Positions 7,997-16,497 of a DNA stretch of 64,000 nt are shown here, one piece after another. The stretch comes from Streptomyces sp. NBC_00193 (GTDB lineage: Bacteria; Actinomycetota; Actinomycetes; Streptomycetales; Streptomycetaceae). A program made the position numbers and the translations under genes. Under the pieces are notes generated by a model that was not told the DNA's origin, did no database searches, and saw only the letters and a program-made list of their open reading frames with translations. How positions within the stretch are numbered: position 1 is the stretch's first letter; each line of letters begins with the position of its first letter. Location: assembly GCF_026342735.1 (NCBI RefSeq), contig NZ_JAPEMM010000002.1, forward strand, positions 1,116,001 to 1,180,000, written 5' to 3'.

Positions 7997-10900
7997 TCAG
8001 GCCCGGCGGAGGCGGACCGTGACGATCTGGAACGGGCGCAGGGTGAGGGGGATCGTGCCGTCCGGGGCGGGGGCGGAGACGGCCGCGCCCTCCAGGGGGC
8101 GTTCCAGGAGGTCGCTCTCGATCGCCGCCGACAGGGGGAAGCCCGCCGCCAGGGTGGCGTGCGCGCGGCCGCCCCGGGATTCGTAGAGGCGGACGATCAC
8201 GTCGCCGCTGCGGTCCTCGGCGAGTTTCACCGACTCGACGACCACCGCGTCCGAGTCGACCGCGACGAGCGGGGCGACCGGCCCCGCGCCGCGGAGCACG
8301 CGCTCCGGCAGGTTCAGGGCGTGGCCCTCGCGGACCGCGTCGCCGACGGCCGCGCCCGGAGCGAGCGAGAAGCGCAGGGTGTGCGCGCCCTGGTCGGTCT
8401 CCGGGTCGGGGTAGCGCGGGGCCCGCAGGAGGGAGAGGCGGACAGTGGTGGTCTGGCCGCCGTCGGGCCGCATGTCGCGGGTCACGTCGTGGCCGTACGT
8501 GGAGTCGTTGAGGACCGCGACCCCCCAGCCCGGCTCCTCCGCGTGGATCCAGCGGTGCGCGCAGATCTCGAACTTCGCGGCCTCCCAGGAGGTGTTGGTG
8601 TGGGTGGCCCGGTAGACGTGGCCGAACTGCGTTTCGGAGGCGGAGCGTTCGGCTTTGACGTCCAGCGGGAAGGCCGCCTTGAGGAACTTCTCCGTCTCGT
8701 GCCAGTCCACGTCCGTGACGATGTCCACCGTCTTGGCCCCGGCCCGGAGGGTCACCGACTGGGCGACCGAGGACAGGCCGAAGGACCGGGTCACCCGTAC
8801 CGTGACCGAGGACGGCCCCGCCTGCGCGACCTCCAGCGCGTCCACGTCCACCAGGTCGGTGACCTTGTTGCGGTAGAACGCGTCGATGTCCCACGCGTCC
8901 CACATGTTGGGGAAGTCGGGGTGGATCTGGAGCAGGTTCGCGGCGGCCCCCGGTGCGACCGCTTCCCGCCCGGCCTCCAGGTCGTACGCGGACACGATCA
9001 GCCCGCGGCCGTCGATCTCCACGAGGAGCCGCCCGTTGGCGAGGACGTGGCCGCCGCCGTGGCGCTCCTCCACCGTGACGGGCTGCTCGGCGGCCACCGG
9101 CCGGCCCGCGCCGCCCGCCGGGACGCCGCGCCGGGCGTGCGGGGCGCAGTTGAAGACCAGCTCCTCCTCGCCCTCTCCGGCGAGGGCCGTCTGCGCGGCC
9201 ACCGTGACGGCCGTCAGCTCCTCCCGCACCGCGGCGTACGTCGCGCGGGCCTCGCGGTGCACCCAGGCGATGGAGGAGCCGGGGAGGATGTCGTGGAACT
9301 GGTGGAGCAGCACGGTCTTCCAGATCCGTTCCAGGTCCTCGTACGGGTACGCGTACCCGGGGACCTTCACGGCGGCCGTGGACGCCCACAACTCGGCCTC
9401 GCGCAGCAGTGATTCGCTGTGCCGGTTGCCCTGCTTGGTCTTGGCCTGCGAGGTGTAGGTGCCGCGGTGCAGCTCCAGGTAGAGCTCGCCGGCCCAGACG
9501 GGCGCGTCCTCGTACTCGGCGTGCGCCTTCTCGAAGAACGCGTCGGGGCGCTCGATCTCCACGCGCGGGGAACCTTCGAGGTCCCGCTGGCGCTTGGCGC
9601 GGCCGAGCTGCTCCCGGGTCGGGCCGCCGCCGCCGTCCCCCCAGCCGAAGGGGGCCAGTGAGCGCGAACCCCGGCCCTTCTCCTGGTAGTTGCGGGCGGC
9701 GTGCGCCAGCTGGGCGCCGCCGAGGTCGGAGTTGTAGGTGTCGACGGGCGGGAAGTGCGTGAAGACGCGGGTGCCGTCGATGCCCTCCCACCAGAAGGTG
9801 TGGTGGGGGAACTTGTTGACCTGGGACCAGGAGATCTTCTGCGTCAGGAACCACTGGGAGCCGGAGAGCTTGACGATCTGCGGCATGGCGGCGGTGTAGC
9901 CGAAGGAATCGGGCAGCCAGACGTTCTTCGTCTCGATGCCGAACTCGTCCATGAAGAACTTCTTGCCGTAGAGGAACTGGCGGGCCATGGCCTCGCCGCC
10001 GACCATGTTGGTGTCGGACTCGACCCACATGCCGCCGACCGGCACGAACTGCCCGTCGGCGATCTTCTTCTTGACCCGCTCGAAGAGCTCAGGCCGGTAG
10101 GTCTTGATCCAGTCGAGCTGCTGCGCCTGGGACATGGCGAAGACGAACTCGGGGTGCTCCTCCATCAGACCCAGCATGTTGGACGTGGTCCGCGAGACCT
10201 TGCGCACGGTCTCGCGCAGCGGCCACAGCCACGCCGAGTCGATGTGGGCGTGCCCGATCGCGCTGATCCGGTGCGCGGAGGCACTGGCGGGGGCGGCCAG
10301 GACGACGACGAGCCGGGCGCGGGCGTCGGCCGCGGTGCCGGGGACGTCGCAGAGGTCCACCGCGTCGAGGGCGGAATCGATGGCGCGCAGGATCTCGTAC
10401 CGCCGGGCATCGCGCTCGTCGAGCTGCGTCATGAGGTCGTGGAGGACTTCGAGGTCCTGTACGAGTTCCCAGACCTCGGTCTCGAAGACGGCGAGGTCCA
10501 TCCGGGCGAGCCGGTAGAGGGGCTGGTCGCCGCTGGTCTGCTTGTCGCCCTCGTAGGTGACCGAGTGGTCGACGAGGATCGGGTTGGAGGCGCCTTCGAC
10601 GTACCACTCGATGCGCTCGCCGCCGTCCGCGCGGTCGGCGACGCGCACCCAGTCGTTGTACGGGTTGATCGCCTTGACCTCCCCGCCGTCGGCGCGGTGG
10701 ACCAGGCCCTCGCACTGGAAGCCGGGCATCATCCGGTCGAAGCCGAGGTCGAGTACGGCTTCCACCGTGCGGCCGGCCCAGTCGGCGGGGACGGTGCCGG
10801 TGACCTTGAACCAGGTGGTGCCCCAGGCCGGGCCCCACAGGTCGCCGATGGCGCAGGGTTCGTAGGAGGCCGCCAGGCCCTCGGCGACGGGGACGGGCTC

Positions 10901-11020
10901 GCCGGGGGCCTCCCAGCGCTCCACGGTCAGCGGGACCGAGCGGGAGTGGACGGCGGGCTTGATGCGCTCCTTGAGGACGCGGCGGAGGCGGTGTTCGGTG
11001 ATGCTGCGGTCGTCGTGCAT
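7997..11020 (-). CDS. GH38 alpha-mannosidase
   Basis: Glycoside hydrolase family 38 enzyme of 1007 residues. The zinc-site motif GHAHIDSAWLWP is near residue 270 and the catalytic nucleophile Asp is in LPDSFGYTAAMPQ near residue 375; large beta-sandwich domains follow. No signal peptide, so it acts in the cytosol on imported mannosides. It is the last gene of an operon with a binding lipoprotein and two permeases (gap to the permease 101 bp, rich in GGTGGT repeats). The ATG at 11020 gives the normal family N-terminus; the frame remains open upstream but there it is antisense-like sequence. Confidence 0.92.
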   Translation of the reverse strand: MHDDRSITEHRLRRVLKERIKPAVHSRSVPLTVERWEAPGEPVPVAEGLAASYEPCAIGDLWGPAWGTTWFKVTGTVPADWAGRTVEAVLDLGFDRMMPGFQCEGLVHRADGGEVKAINPYNDWVRVADRADGGERIEWYVEGASNPILVDHSVTYEGDKQTSGDQPLYRLARMDLAVFETEVWELVQDLEVLHDLMTQLDERDARRYEILRAIDSALDAVDLCDVPGTAADARARLVVVLAAPASASAHRISAIGHAHIDSAWLWPLRETVRKVSRTTSNMLGLMEEHPEFVFAMSQAQQLDWIKTYRPELFERVKKKIADGQFVPVGGMWVESDTNMVGGEAMARQFLYGKKFFMDEFGIETKNVWLPDSFGYTAAMPQIVKLSGSQWFLTQKISWSQVNKFPHHTFWWEGIDGTRVFTHFPPVDTYNSDLGGAQLAHAARNYQEKGRGSRSLAPFGWGDGGGGPTREQLGRAKRQRDLEGSPRVEIERPDAFFEKAHAEYEDAPVWAGELYLELHRGTYTSQAKTKQGNRHSESLLREAELWASTAAVKVPGYAYPYEDLERIWKTVLLHQFHDILPGSSIAWVHREARATYAAVREELTAVTVAAQTALAGEGEEELVFNCAPHARRGVPAGGAGRPVAAEQPVTVEERHGGGHVLANGRLLVEIDGRGLIVSAYDLEAGREAVAPGAAANLLQIHPDFPNMWDAWDIDAFYRNKVTDLVDVDALEVAQAGPSSVTVRVTRSFGLSSVAQSVTLRAGAKTVDIVTDVDWHETEKFLKAAFPLDVKAERSASETQFGHVYRATHTNTSWEAAKFEICAHRWIHAEEPGWGVAVLNDSTYGHDVTRDMRPDGGQTTTVRLSLLRAPRYPDPETDQGAHTLRFSLAPGAAVGDAVREGHALNLPERVLRGAGPVAPLVAVDSDAVVVESVKLAEDRSGDVIVRLYESRGGRAHATLAAGFPLSAAIESDLLERPLEGAAVSAPAPDGTIPLTLRPFQIVTVRLRRA

Positions 11021-11121
11021 GACGGCTGCTCCAGGGTGGGGGCGGACTGCGATCCTGCGGTCGGTCGGGGGGCGGGGGCCGGTGGTGCGGTGGTGTGGTG
11101 GCCCAGTGGCCCGGTGGTCGG

Positions 11122-12024
11122 TCAGGTCTTGACGGCTCCCTCGCCAACGCCCTTGAAGAAGAAGCGCTGGAGGGCGAAGAAGAGCAGCATCATCGGGATC
11201 AGCGCGGCCATCGCACCGGCGGCGATGATGCGCTGGTCGCTGACGGTGGTGGCGCCGGCCAGGGTCTTCAGGCCGAGCTGGAGGGTGTAGTTGTCGCTGT
11301 TGGTCAGCACCAGCAGGGGCCAGAGGAAGTCGTCCCAGGCGCCCATGAAGCTGGTGATGCAGACGACGGCCAGGGCTCCCTTGGCGGCGGGGAGGAAGAC
11401 CCGGGTGAAGCGGGTCCACTCGTTCGCGCCGTCCAGGACCGCGGCCTCCTCGACCTCCTTGGGGACGGCGAGGAAGGCCGATCGCATGATCATGATGTTG
11501 AGGACGGAGACCGCGCCGGGCAGCCAGACACCGATGAGGGTGTCGACCAGGCCCATCTCGCGGACCGTGAGGAACATCGAGATCATCACGGACTCGAAGG
11601 GGAACATCAGCGTCGCCACCAGCACGGTGAAGACGATCTTGCGGCCCTTCCAGGCGGCCCGGGAGAGCGCGTAGCCGCCCATGGCCGCGAAGAGCATGTT
11701 CGAGGTGATGGCGAGGACCGCCACGGTCAGGGTGTTGCCGACGTACTGGAACAGCGGGAACGACTCCGCTACCCGGACGTAGTTGTCGAGGGTGGGCTGC
11801 GAGGGCAGCACCCCGTCGTAGACGTTCTCGGTGCGGCCGCGGATCGAGGTCAGGAACTGCCAGACGATCGGCCCGAGCATGATGACGAGCATCAGCAGGA
11901 GCGTGGCGTACCGGCCGGCGAGGCCGAGCCGGTAGCGCCGCGCGTCGGCCCCGACGGGCTTGCCCGCCTTGTTTTCCCGGGATCCGCGGGATGCGCGGGA
12001 TGCGAGGGATGCGAGGGCACTCAA
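11122..12024 (-). CDS. Carbohydrate ABC transporter permease (MalG type)
   Basis: Inner-membrane permease of 300 residues with six helices and the EAA loop reading EEAAVLDGANEWTRFTRVFLP. Works with the 12021 permease and the 13046 binding protein to import an oligosaccharide, probably a mannoside given the following mannosidase; the ATPase is not in the operon and is probably a shared MsiK-type protein encoded elsewhere. Start TTG 12024 overlaps the stop of the other permease (TTGA) and has the ribosome site AGGGAGA 7-10 nt upstream. Its first 16 codons are built from a 9-bp tandem repeat. Confidence 0.9.
   Translation of the reverse strand: MSALASLASRASRGSRENKAGKPVGADARRYRLGLAGRYATLLLMLVIMLGPIVWQFLTSIRGRTENVYDGVLPSQPTLDNYVRVAESFPLFQYVGNTLTVAVLAITSNMLFAAMGGYALSRAAWKGRKIVFTVLVATLMFPFESVMISMFLTVREMGLVDTLIGVWLPGAVSVLNIMIMRSAFLAVPKEVEEAAVLDGANEWTRFTRVFLPAAKGALAVVCITSFMGAWDDFLWPLLVLTNSDNYTLQLGLKTLAGATTVSDQRIIAAGAMAALIPMMLLFFALQRFFFKGVGEGAVKT
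11979..12014. repeat. 9-bp tandem repeat at the permease start
   Basis: Four 9-bp units on the plus strand, GGGATCCGC, GGGATGCGC, GGGATGCGA, GGGATGCGA. They encode a Ser/Ala/Arg-rich stretch directly after the TTG start of the MalG-type permease. Confidence 0.8.
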
Positions 12025-13004
12025 CTTTCGTCTCCCTTCGAGAGACGGCGGCCCAGCAGGCTGAAGACCAGCGTCAGGAGGAACAACAGGATGGAGATGG
12101 CGGCCGCGTAGCCGGTCTCGCCGGAGAATCCGAGGCCGACCTGCCGGATGAGGAAGGGCAGGGTACGGGCGCCGCCGCCGGGACCGCCGCTCTCGCCGCC
12201 CAGGATGTAGATCTCGGTGAAGACGCGGAGCGCGGAGATCGCGGAGAGGGTGCCGACCAGCAGCATCATCGGCTTCACCTGGGGGACGGTGATGCTGAAG
12301 AAGCGGCGGACGGGGCCCGCACCGTCGAGCGCGGCGGCCTCGTAGAGCGAGGTGGAGACGTTTCCGAGGGCCGCGAGGTAGAAGACCATGTAGTAGCCGA
12401 GGCCCTTCCACACGGTCACGATCATCGCGGAGACCAGCAGCATGGTGCTGTCGGTCAGGAACGGGATCGGCTCGGAGATGATGCTCAGCTTCTGGAACAG
12501 CGTGTTGACCAGACCGTCGCTGCGCAGCACCCACTGCCAGATGAGGCCGACGACCACCGCCGAGGCGATCACCGGGGTGTAGAAGGCCGAGCGGAAGAAG
12601 CCGATGCCGGGGACCTTCGTCTGCACGAGGACGGCGAGGGCCAGCGGCAGGAACACCAGGCACGGGACGACGACCACGAGGTACAGCACGCTGTTGCCGG
12701 TGGCGACCCAGAAGTCGGTATCGGCGAAGGCGCGGGTGTAGTTGTCGAAGCCGACGAACCCGCCGCCGCGCAGGATCTGCGCGTCGGTGAAGGAGAGGAT
12801 CACGGTGTTGACGAACGGCCAGAGGCTGAACATCGTCACCATGATCAGGCCCGGGGCGAGGAAGAGGTACGGGGTCCACCACGAGCGGTGGCGCAGCCCG
12901 GTCTCGGCTTCCATGGCCTTCTTGGCCTTCTTGACCCGCTTAGCCTGCTTGACCTGGTTGGCCCTGCTCTTCTCCCGCAGTTCAGGGCCCGAGGACGGGC
13001 TCAT
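12021..13004 (-). CDS. Carbohydrate ABC transporter permease (MalF type)
   Basis: Permease of 327 residues with a lysine-rich cytoplasmic N-terminus (KQAKRVKKAKKAM) before the first helix, six hydrophobic segments and the EAA loop YEAAALDGAGPVRRFFSITVP. Partner of the MalG-type permease that overlaps it by 4 bp. ATG 13004 chosen, downstream of the binding-protein gene by 41 bp. The Lys-rich part comes from a short imperfect DNA repeat (about 12910-12960). Confidence 0.9.
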   Translation of the reverse strand: MSPSSGPELREKSRANQVKQAKRVKKAKKAMEAETGLRHRSWWTPYLFLAPGLIMVTMFSLWPFVNTVILSFTDAQILRGGGFVGFDNYTRAFADTDFWVATGNSVLYLVVVVPCLVFLPLALAVLVQTKVPGIGFFRSAFYTPVIASAVVVGLIWQWVLRSDGLVNTLFQKLSIISEPIPFLTDSTMLLVSAMIVTVWKGLGYYMVFYLAALGNVSTSLYEAAALDGAGPVRRFFSITVPQVKPMMLLVGTLSAISALRVFTEIYILGGESGGPGGGARTLPFLIRQVGLGFSGETGYAAAISILLFLLTLVFSLLGRRLSKGDES

Positions 13005-13045
13005 GGCGTCCCCCTCTCCTTTCTCCGCTGGCGCCGCTGCCGCCG

Positions 13046-14380
13046 TCACTGCTGCGCCGTCTTGGCGAGCAGCTTGTTCGCCTCCTCCTGCGCCTTCTTC
13101 ACCGCCGTCTTGGCGTCCTGCTCGCCCTTGATGGCCTTCTGCATCTCGCGCACGACCGCGTCGCCGACCTGGTTGGTCCACTGGACGGGGGTGTTGGCGT
13201 CGAGTCCCGCGGTCTTGAGCTGTTCGGCGCCGACGGCGCGGGCCACCGTCTCCGCGTCCTTGCCGTCGCCCCTGTCGGCGAAGAAGGGATCGGCTAGGCC
13301 GATGGCGTTGGAGGGGTAGATGGTGGCCTGCTTCGAGAACTGCACCTGGTTGGGGCCGTTGGTGAGCCACTTGGCGAACTCGGTCGCCGCGTCCATGTGC
13401 CGGGTGTCCTTCTTGATGCCGAGCGACTGGGCGTAGATGCCGATGTGGCCGAGCTGCCCGGTGACGGCGTTGGCCACCTGCGTGTTCGCGTAGATCTGCG
13501 GGGCGTTCTGCTTGATGTCCTTGACGAAGCCCGGGGAGCCGGGGCCGAACACGATCTTGCCGCCGCCGTAGAGCTGGTTGATGTCGTCCTGCTTGAGCAG
13601 GGACTCCTTGGGCATGGCGCCCTTGGCGTACAGGTCCTTCATCCGCTCGACCCACGCGACGGCCTTGTCGGTGTCGAAGGTGAACCGGTCCTGCTTCCCG
13701 TTCAGGATCGGGATGCCCATCTTCTGCCAGTCCCCGGGCAGCCGGCCCTTGGGATCGGCCATGAAGGCGGAGTACTTGCCCCCGGACGTGGCGGCGATCT
13801 GCTCGGCGTAGTCGAAGAACTGCTCGACGCTGGTCGGCGGCTTGGCCGGGTCGAGACCGGCCTTCTCGAAGAGGTCCTTGTTGTACGTGAGGATCTCCGG
13901 GGTCACGTACCAGGGGTACGCGAACACGCTGTCCCCCTTGCCGGGCAGCTTGAACTGCTCCCAGGCGCCGGGGACGTAGTCCTTGGCCACCTCGGGGTCG
14001 AGCTTGGCCACGTCGGCCAGCATGCCGCGGTCGCCGAGGAGCTGGAAGGAGTCGGTCGAGAGGTTGACGACGTCGGGGAGGGCGCCGGCCTGGGCATCAG
14101 CGACGATCTTCTCGTTGTAGCCGTCGCCCGGCACGTCCTCCCACTTGACCTTCGCGTCCGGATACTGCTTCTCGAACGCGTCGATGACCCCCTGGACGTA
14201 CGCCGTGAACATGGGCTTCAGCTGAAGCGTGCGGAACGTGATCCGACCGGCCACCTTGCCGGTCCTCTCCCCCTCCTTCACCTCCCCGGCGCCACCGCTC
14301 ATTCCACACGCGGAGGTCAAGAAGAAGGTGCCGGCCACGAGCGTGGTGAGGGCTATACGGGTCACGTTCTTACGGGTCAT
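13046..14380 (-). CDS. Extracellular solute-binding lipoprotein (family 1)
   Basis: Sugar-binding lipoprotein of 444 residues. A signal peptide ends in the lipobox LTSAC with the acylated cysteine at residue 25. The mature part has the type-1 binding protein pattern (DAFEKQYPDAKVKWEDVPGDG, then NKDLFEKAGLDPAKPP). The ABC importer it serves lies directly downstream, followed by an alpha-mannosidase, so an alpha-mannoside oligosaccharide is the likely ligand. It heads the operon; the long upstream region carries paired motifs at 14558 and 14685. Confidence 0.92.
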   Translation of the reverse strand: MTRKNVTRIALTTLVAGTFFLTSACGMSGGAGEVKEGERTGKVAGRITFRTLQLKPMFTAYVQGVIDAFEKQYPDAKVKWEDVPGDGYNEKIVADAQAGALPDVVNLSTDSFQLLGDRGMLADVAKLDPEVAKDYVPGAWEQFKLPGKGDSVFAYPWYVTPEILTYNKDLFEKAGLDPAKPPTSVEQFFDYAEQIAATSGGKYSAFMADPKGRLPGDWQKMGIPILNGKQDRFTFDTDKAVAWVERMKDLYAKGAMPKESLLKQDDINQLYGGGKIVFGPGSPGFVKDIKQNAPQIYANTQVANAVTGQLGHIGIYAQSLGIKKDTRHMDAATEFAKWLTNGPNQVQFSKQATIYPSNAIGLADPFFADRGDGKDAETVARAVGAEQLKTAGLDANTPVQWTNQVGDAVVREMQKAIKGEQDAKTAVKKAQEEANKLLAKTAQQ

Positions 14381-14557
14381 CGTCGCCGCCTTCAGGGGAG
14401 TTCCGGCCTCGTCGCCGGATCACTGGGCCCAAACTCACCCGAAATCAAGATTCCGTCAATATGACCAAAGCCCAGAAGGACAGGTACCCGTACGTCCCGA
14501 ATTACGACAGAGAAGGGATACACAGTCCGAAAGTCACTCCATCACCATCACTCCGAC

Positions 14558-14705
14558 CTGCACTGATGCGCTTTAGCCCTCATTACCGTTGGCGTGATAT
14601 CGATTCAATAGCGCCCCCATCCGACCCCACCATCCCCCCGCCCGTACGCCGGAGTTTGACTTCTTATCGCCGGTGAACCAAAACTTGCACTAATGCGGTT
14701 TACCC
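14558..14705. promoter_or_regulatory. Two copies of a 20-bp motif upstream of the mannoside operon
   Basis: TGCACTGATGCGCTTTAGCCC (14559-14579) and TGCACTAATGCGGTTTACCC (14686-14705) differ at few positions; each holds a GCA-N4-TGC dyad. They lie 180 and 305 bp upstream of the binding-protein start, inside a 400-bp stretch (14381-14788) that is clearly less GC-rich than its surroundings and in which I see no convincing gene. They may be operators for the mannoside operon and/or the short ORF at 14789, with DNA looping possible. Confidence 0.4.
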
Positions 14706-14788
14706 AGCACATCTCATACCCGCATGCCGCAGTAAAGCCCTGCACTCCGCCACTCACTCCTGCCGACCCCGCCCACACGGATCACTCG

Positions 14789-14977
14789 GTGGAGGAACTC
14801 GGCTCGGACGGCTTCGCGTACGGCAACCTCGACCTGGGCGACGGCGAGACCCAGCCGCTGACCGTACGGACGTACGGCCGCGAGGAGGGCCTGCGCGGCA
14901 AGACCCTCCGCGTCATCCCGCGCGAGGACTCCCTCCACCTCGTCCACCCCACCACGGGCGCCCGCCTTCCCGATTGA
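14789..14977 (+). CDS. Short orphan ORF, possible gene fragment
   Basis: From GTG 14789 the frame has normal Streptomyces codon use for 62 codons, ending TLRVIPREDSLHLVHPTTGARLPD-type sequence. An ATG upstream at 14693 is in frame but the bases between 14693 and 14780 look non-coding. I do not recognise the protein. It reads like the C-terminal end of a beta-rich enzyme and may be the remnant of a larger gene, perhaps a glycosidase given the neighbours. A true small protein is the alternative. Confidence 0.35.
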   Translation: MEELGSDGFAYGNLDLGDGETQPLTVRTYGREEGLRGKTLRVIPREDSLHLVHPTTGARLPD

Positions 14978-15040
14978 TCCGAGCGACCCGACGGACCCGA
15001 GGGTCCCGAGGGCCCCGGAGCGGGCTATGGCGCCGGTCGG

Positions 15041-15060
15041 GGCTCCCCCGTGCGGGAGCC
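15041..15060 (+). terminator. Candidate hairpin terminator
   Basis: GGCTCCC-CCGTGC-GGGAGCC, a perfect 7-bp stem, with no T-run. It stands between the orphan ORF and the tRNA-like element and would separate their transcripts. Confidence 0.35.
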
Positions 15061-15125
15061 GTTGCTGCGGACGCTCCGGCAACCCCGTGGCGTCGACGCC
15101 CCCGGCCGGGGTACGTTCACTGCCA

Positions 15126-15198
15126 CGGCGTGTAGCTCAGCAGCCAGAGCACCGGCCTGCACAGCCGGAGGGCGCAGGGGCAGGACCTGCCACGCCGA
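15126..15198 (+). ncRNA. tRNA-like cloverleaf, GCA anticodon, in a gene leader
   Basis: Folds by eye into a complete tRNA shape. Acceptor stem 15126-15132/15191-15197 (7 bp), then T and A at positions 8 and 9; D stem GCTC/GAGC; anticodon stem CCGGC/GCCGG with loop CTGCACA (anticodon GCA, cysteine); variable loop AGGGC; T stem GCAGG/CCTGC; discriminator A; no encoded CCA. It departs from normal tRNA in the elbow: the T loop is GGCAGGA instead of TTCRANY, and the D loop lacks GG and has CC. The last base is 2 nt from the ATG at 15201, so the only possible ribosome sites (AGGGG, AGGA) are inside its T arm. It could be a degenerate tRNA-Cys-like gene or a tRNA-mimicking leader that controls the next gene. 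Confidence 0.6.
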
Positions 15199-15200
15199 CG

Positions 15201-16497
15201 ATGACCGAGAACACGATCCCGTACGCGACGCAGGTCCGAACGGCCGGCGAGGTGGCACGGCTGCTCGCCCGGCGACGCCCGAAGCCCGCCCTCGCCGCCG
15301 AGCGCGAGGCCATGACCGTGTGGCGCCCCTTCGAGGACGAGCTCCTCGCGTACTGGCTGCGCGGCGCGGACGCCGCCCTCTCGGAGGGCGCGGCCCTGCT
15401 CAAGCGGTACGAGGCGCTCACGGCGGCGCACCCCCTGACCGGCCGGCACCGCGACCCGCGGTCCCCCGCGGCGGTCCTGCGCCGGGCCTTGCTGGAGCGC
15501 GTCTCGGGCCGCGAACTTTCTTCCCGTTCAGCCGGGTTGGTCAGCCGCGCCACGGCGTCGATGGTGGCCCGGCACTGGGCTCCCGGTTCCGCCGCGCACA
15601 CCCGGCTGCGCCAGGATCAGGCCCGCCGGGCGGCGCGGCCCGCGCACCACGAACTGGCCGCGCTGGTGAGCCGTCGCCTGGCCCGCCTCGACCAGGATTC
15701 CGGGCTCTCCGACGTGGACGCGCCCGTCGCCCCGGTCACCGCCGAGGAAGCCCGGGAGACCGGTCTGCCCGTCGGGACCCCGGTGCCCGCATCCGTGCGC
15801 GCCCTGGTCGCCACCGCCCTGCGCGCCCCCGCGGCCGTGCTCGTCCAACGGGGCGTCGCCACCTCGGCGGAGGACCTGGCCGGCCTGGCGGGATCGCTCC
15901 TCGCCGCGGAACTCGCCCCGGGCCACGGCCCGTACACCCCCGATGAACGGTCGGCCGCACCGGAGGTACGGGACTCCGCGCGCGCCGCGCTGCGCCGGCT
16001 CGCCGCCTTCGGCCTGGAATCCTTCCCCGCTGCCGACCCGACGCCCCGGTTCCTTGCGGGGCTGGCCGCGCTCGCCGGCCGGGCCGGGCTCTGCGCGTCC
16101 TTCGCCCTGGAGCCCTACGCCGACACCTACACCCGGACCGTGACCGCGAGCGTGCTCCCCGCCGCGCGCGTGAGCGCGGAGCTGCTGCACGGGACTCCTC
16201 ACCTCGGGCAATCTCGCCCCGCTGATCGGGGAGTTCGGCGTCGTTCCGAGCACCGGCTGGGACGCCCTCGCCCGGGACGCGTTCACCGAGGCGCGCCGAC
16301 GGGGAGCCACCGCGAAGCGGACGGCCCGCGCCTGGCGGCACCTGCCGTTCCACCTGTCGCAGTGCAACGCCGAGCGGCGCGCGGCCGTCCTCGACTGGAT
16401 CGACTCCGAGACCGCCCGTCTGCCGGCCGCCAGGGCCGCCGGGCTCGCACCCCTGATCGCGGACACCCGTGGCGCTTGCGAGTTGCCTGGGGCCTAG
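15201..16497 (+). pseudogene. Unknown actinobacterial protein, frame-broken (internal deletion or frameshift)
   Basis: From ATG 15201 a first frame codes for about 331 residues (start MTENTIPYATQV; Ala/Arg-rich and largely helical) up to about 16194, where normal codon use passes to the +1 frame at CTC 16195. That second frame continues for about 100 codons (LLTSGNLAPLIGEFG ... HLPFHLSQCNAERRAAVLDWID) to TAG 16495. Neither half has a domain I can name. The join at ELLHG/LLTSGN looks like the scar of an internal deletion rather than a single lost base, but a sequencing error or programmed +1 shift cannot be excluded. The stop meets the stop of the convergent stress protein gene (shared CTAG). 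Confidence 0.6.

Noticed and set aside
11021..11121. Regulatory repeat in the GGTGGT-rich gap before the mannosidase gene
   Set aside because: Low-complexity G/T run without dyad or fixed period; no support for a specific site.
14461..14676. 71-codon plus frame upstream of the mannoside operon
   Set aside because: Poor third-position G/C and no ribosome site; lies in an AT-rich regulatory gap.
15126..15198. Ordinary functional tRNA-Cys gene
   Set aside because: T loop and D loop lack the conserved TTC and GG, there is no encoded CCA, and it abuts a start codon; kept only as tRNA-like.
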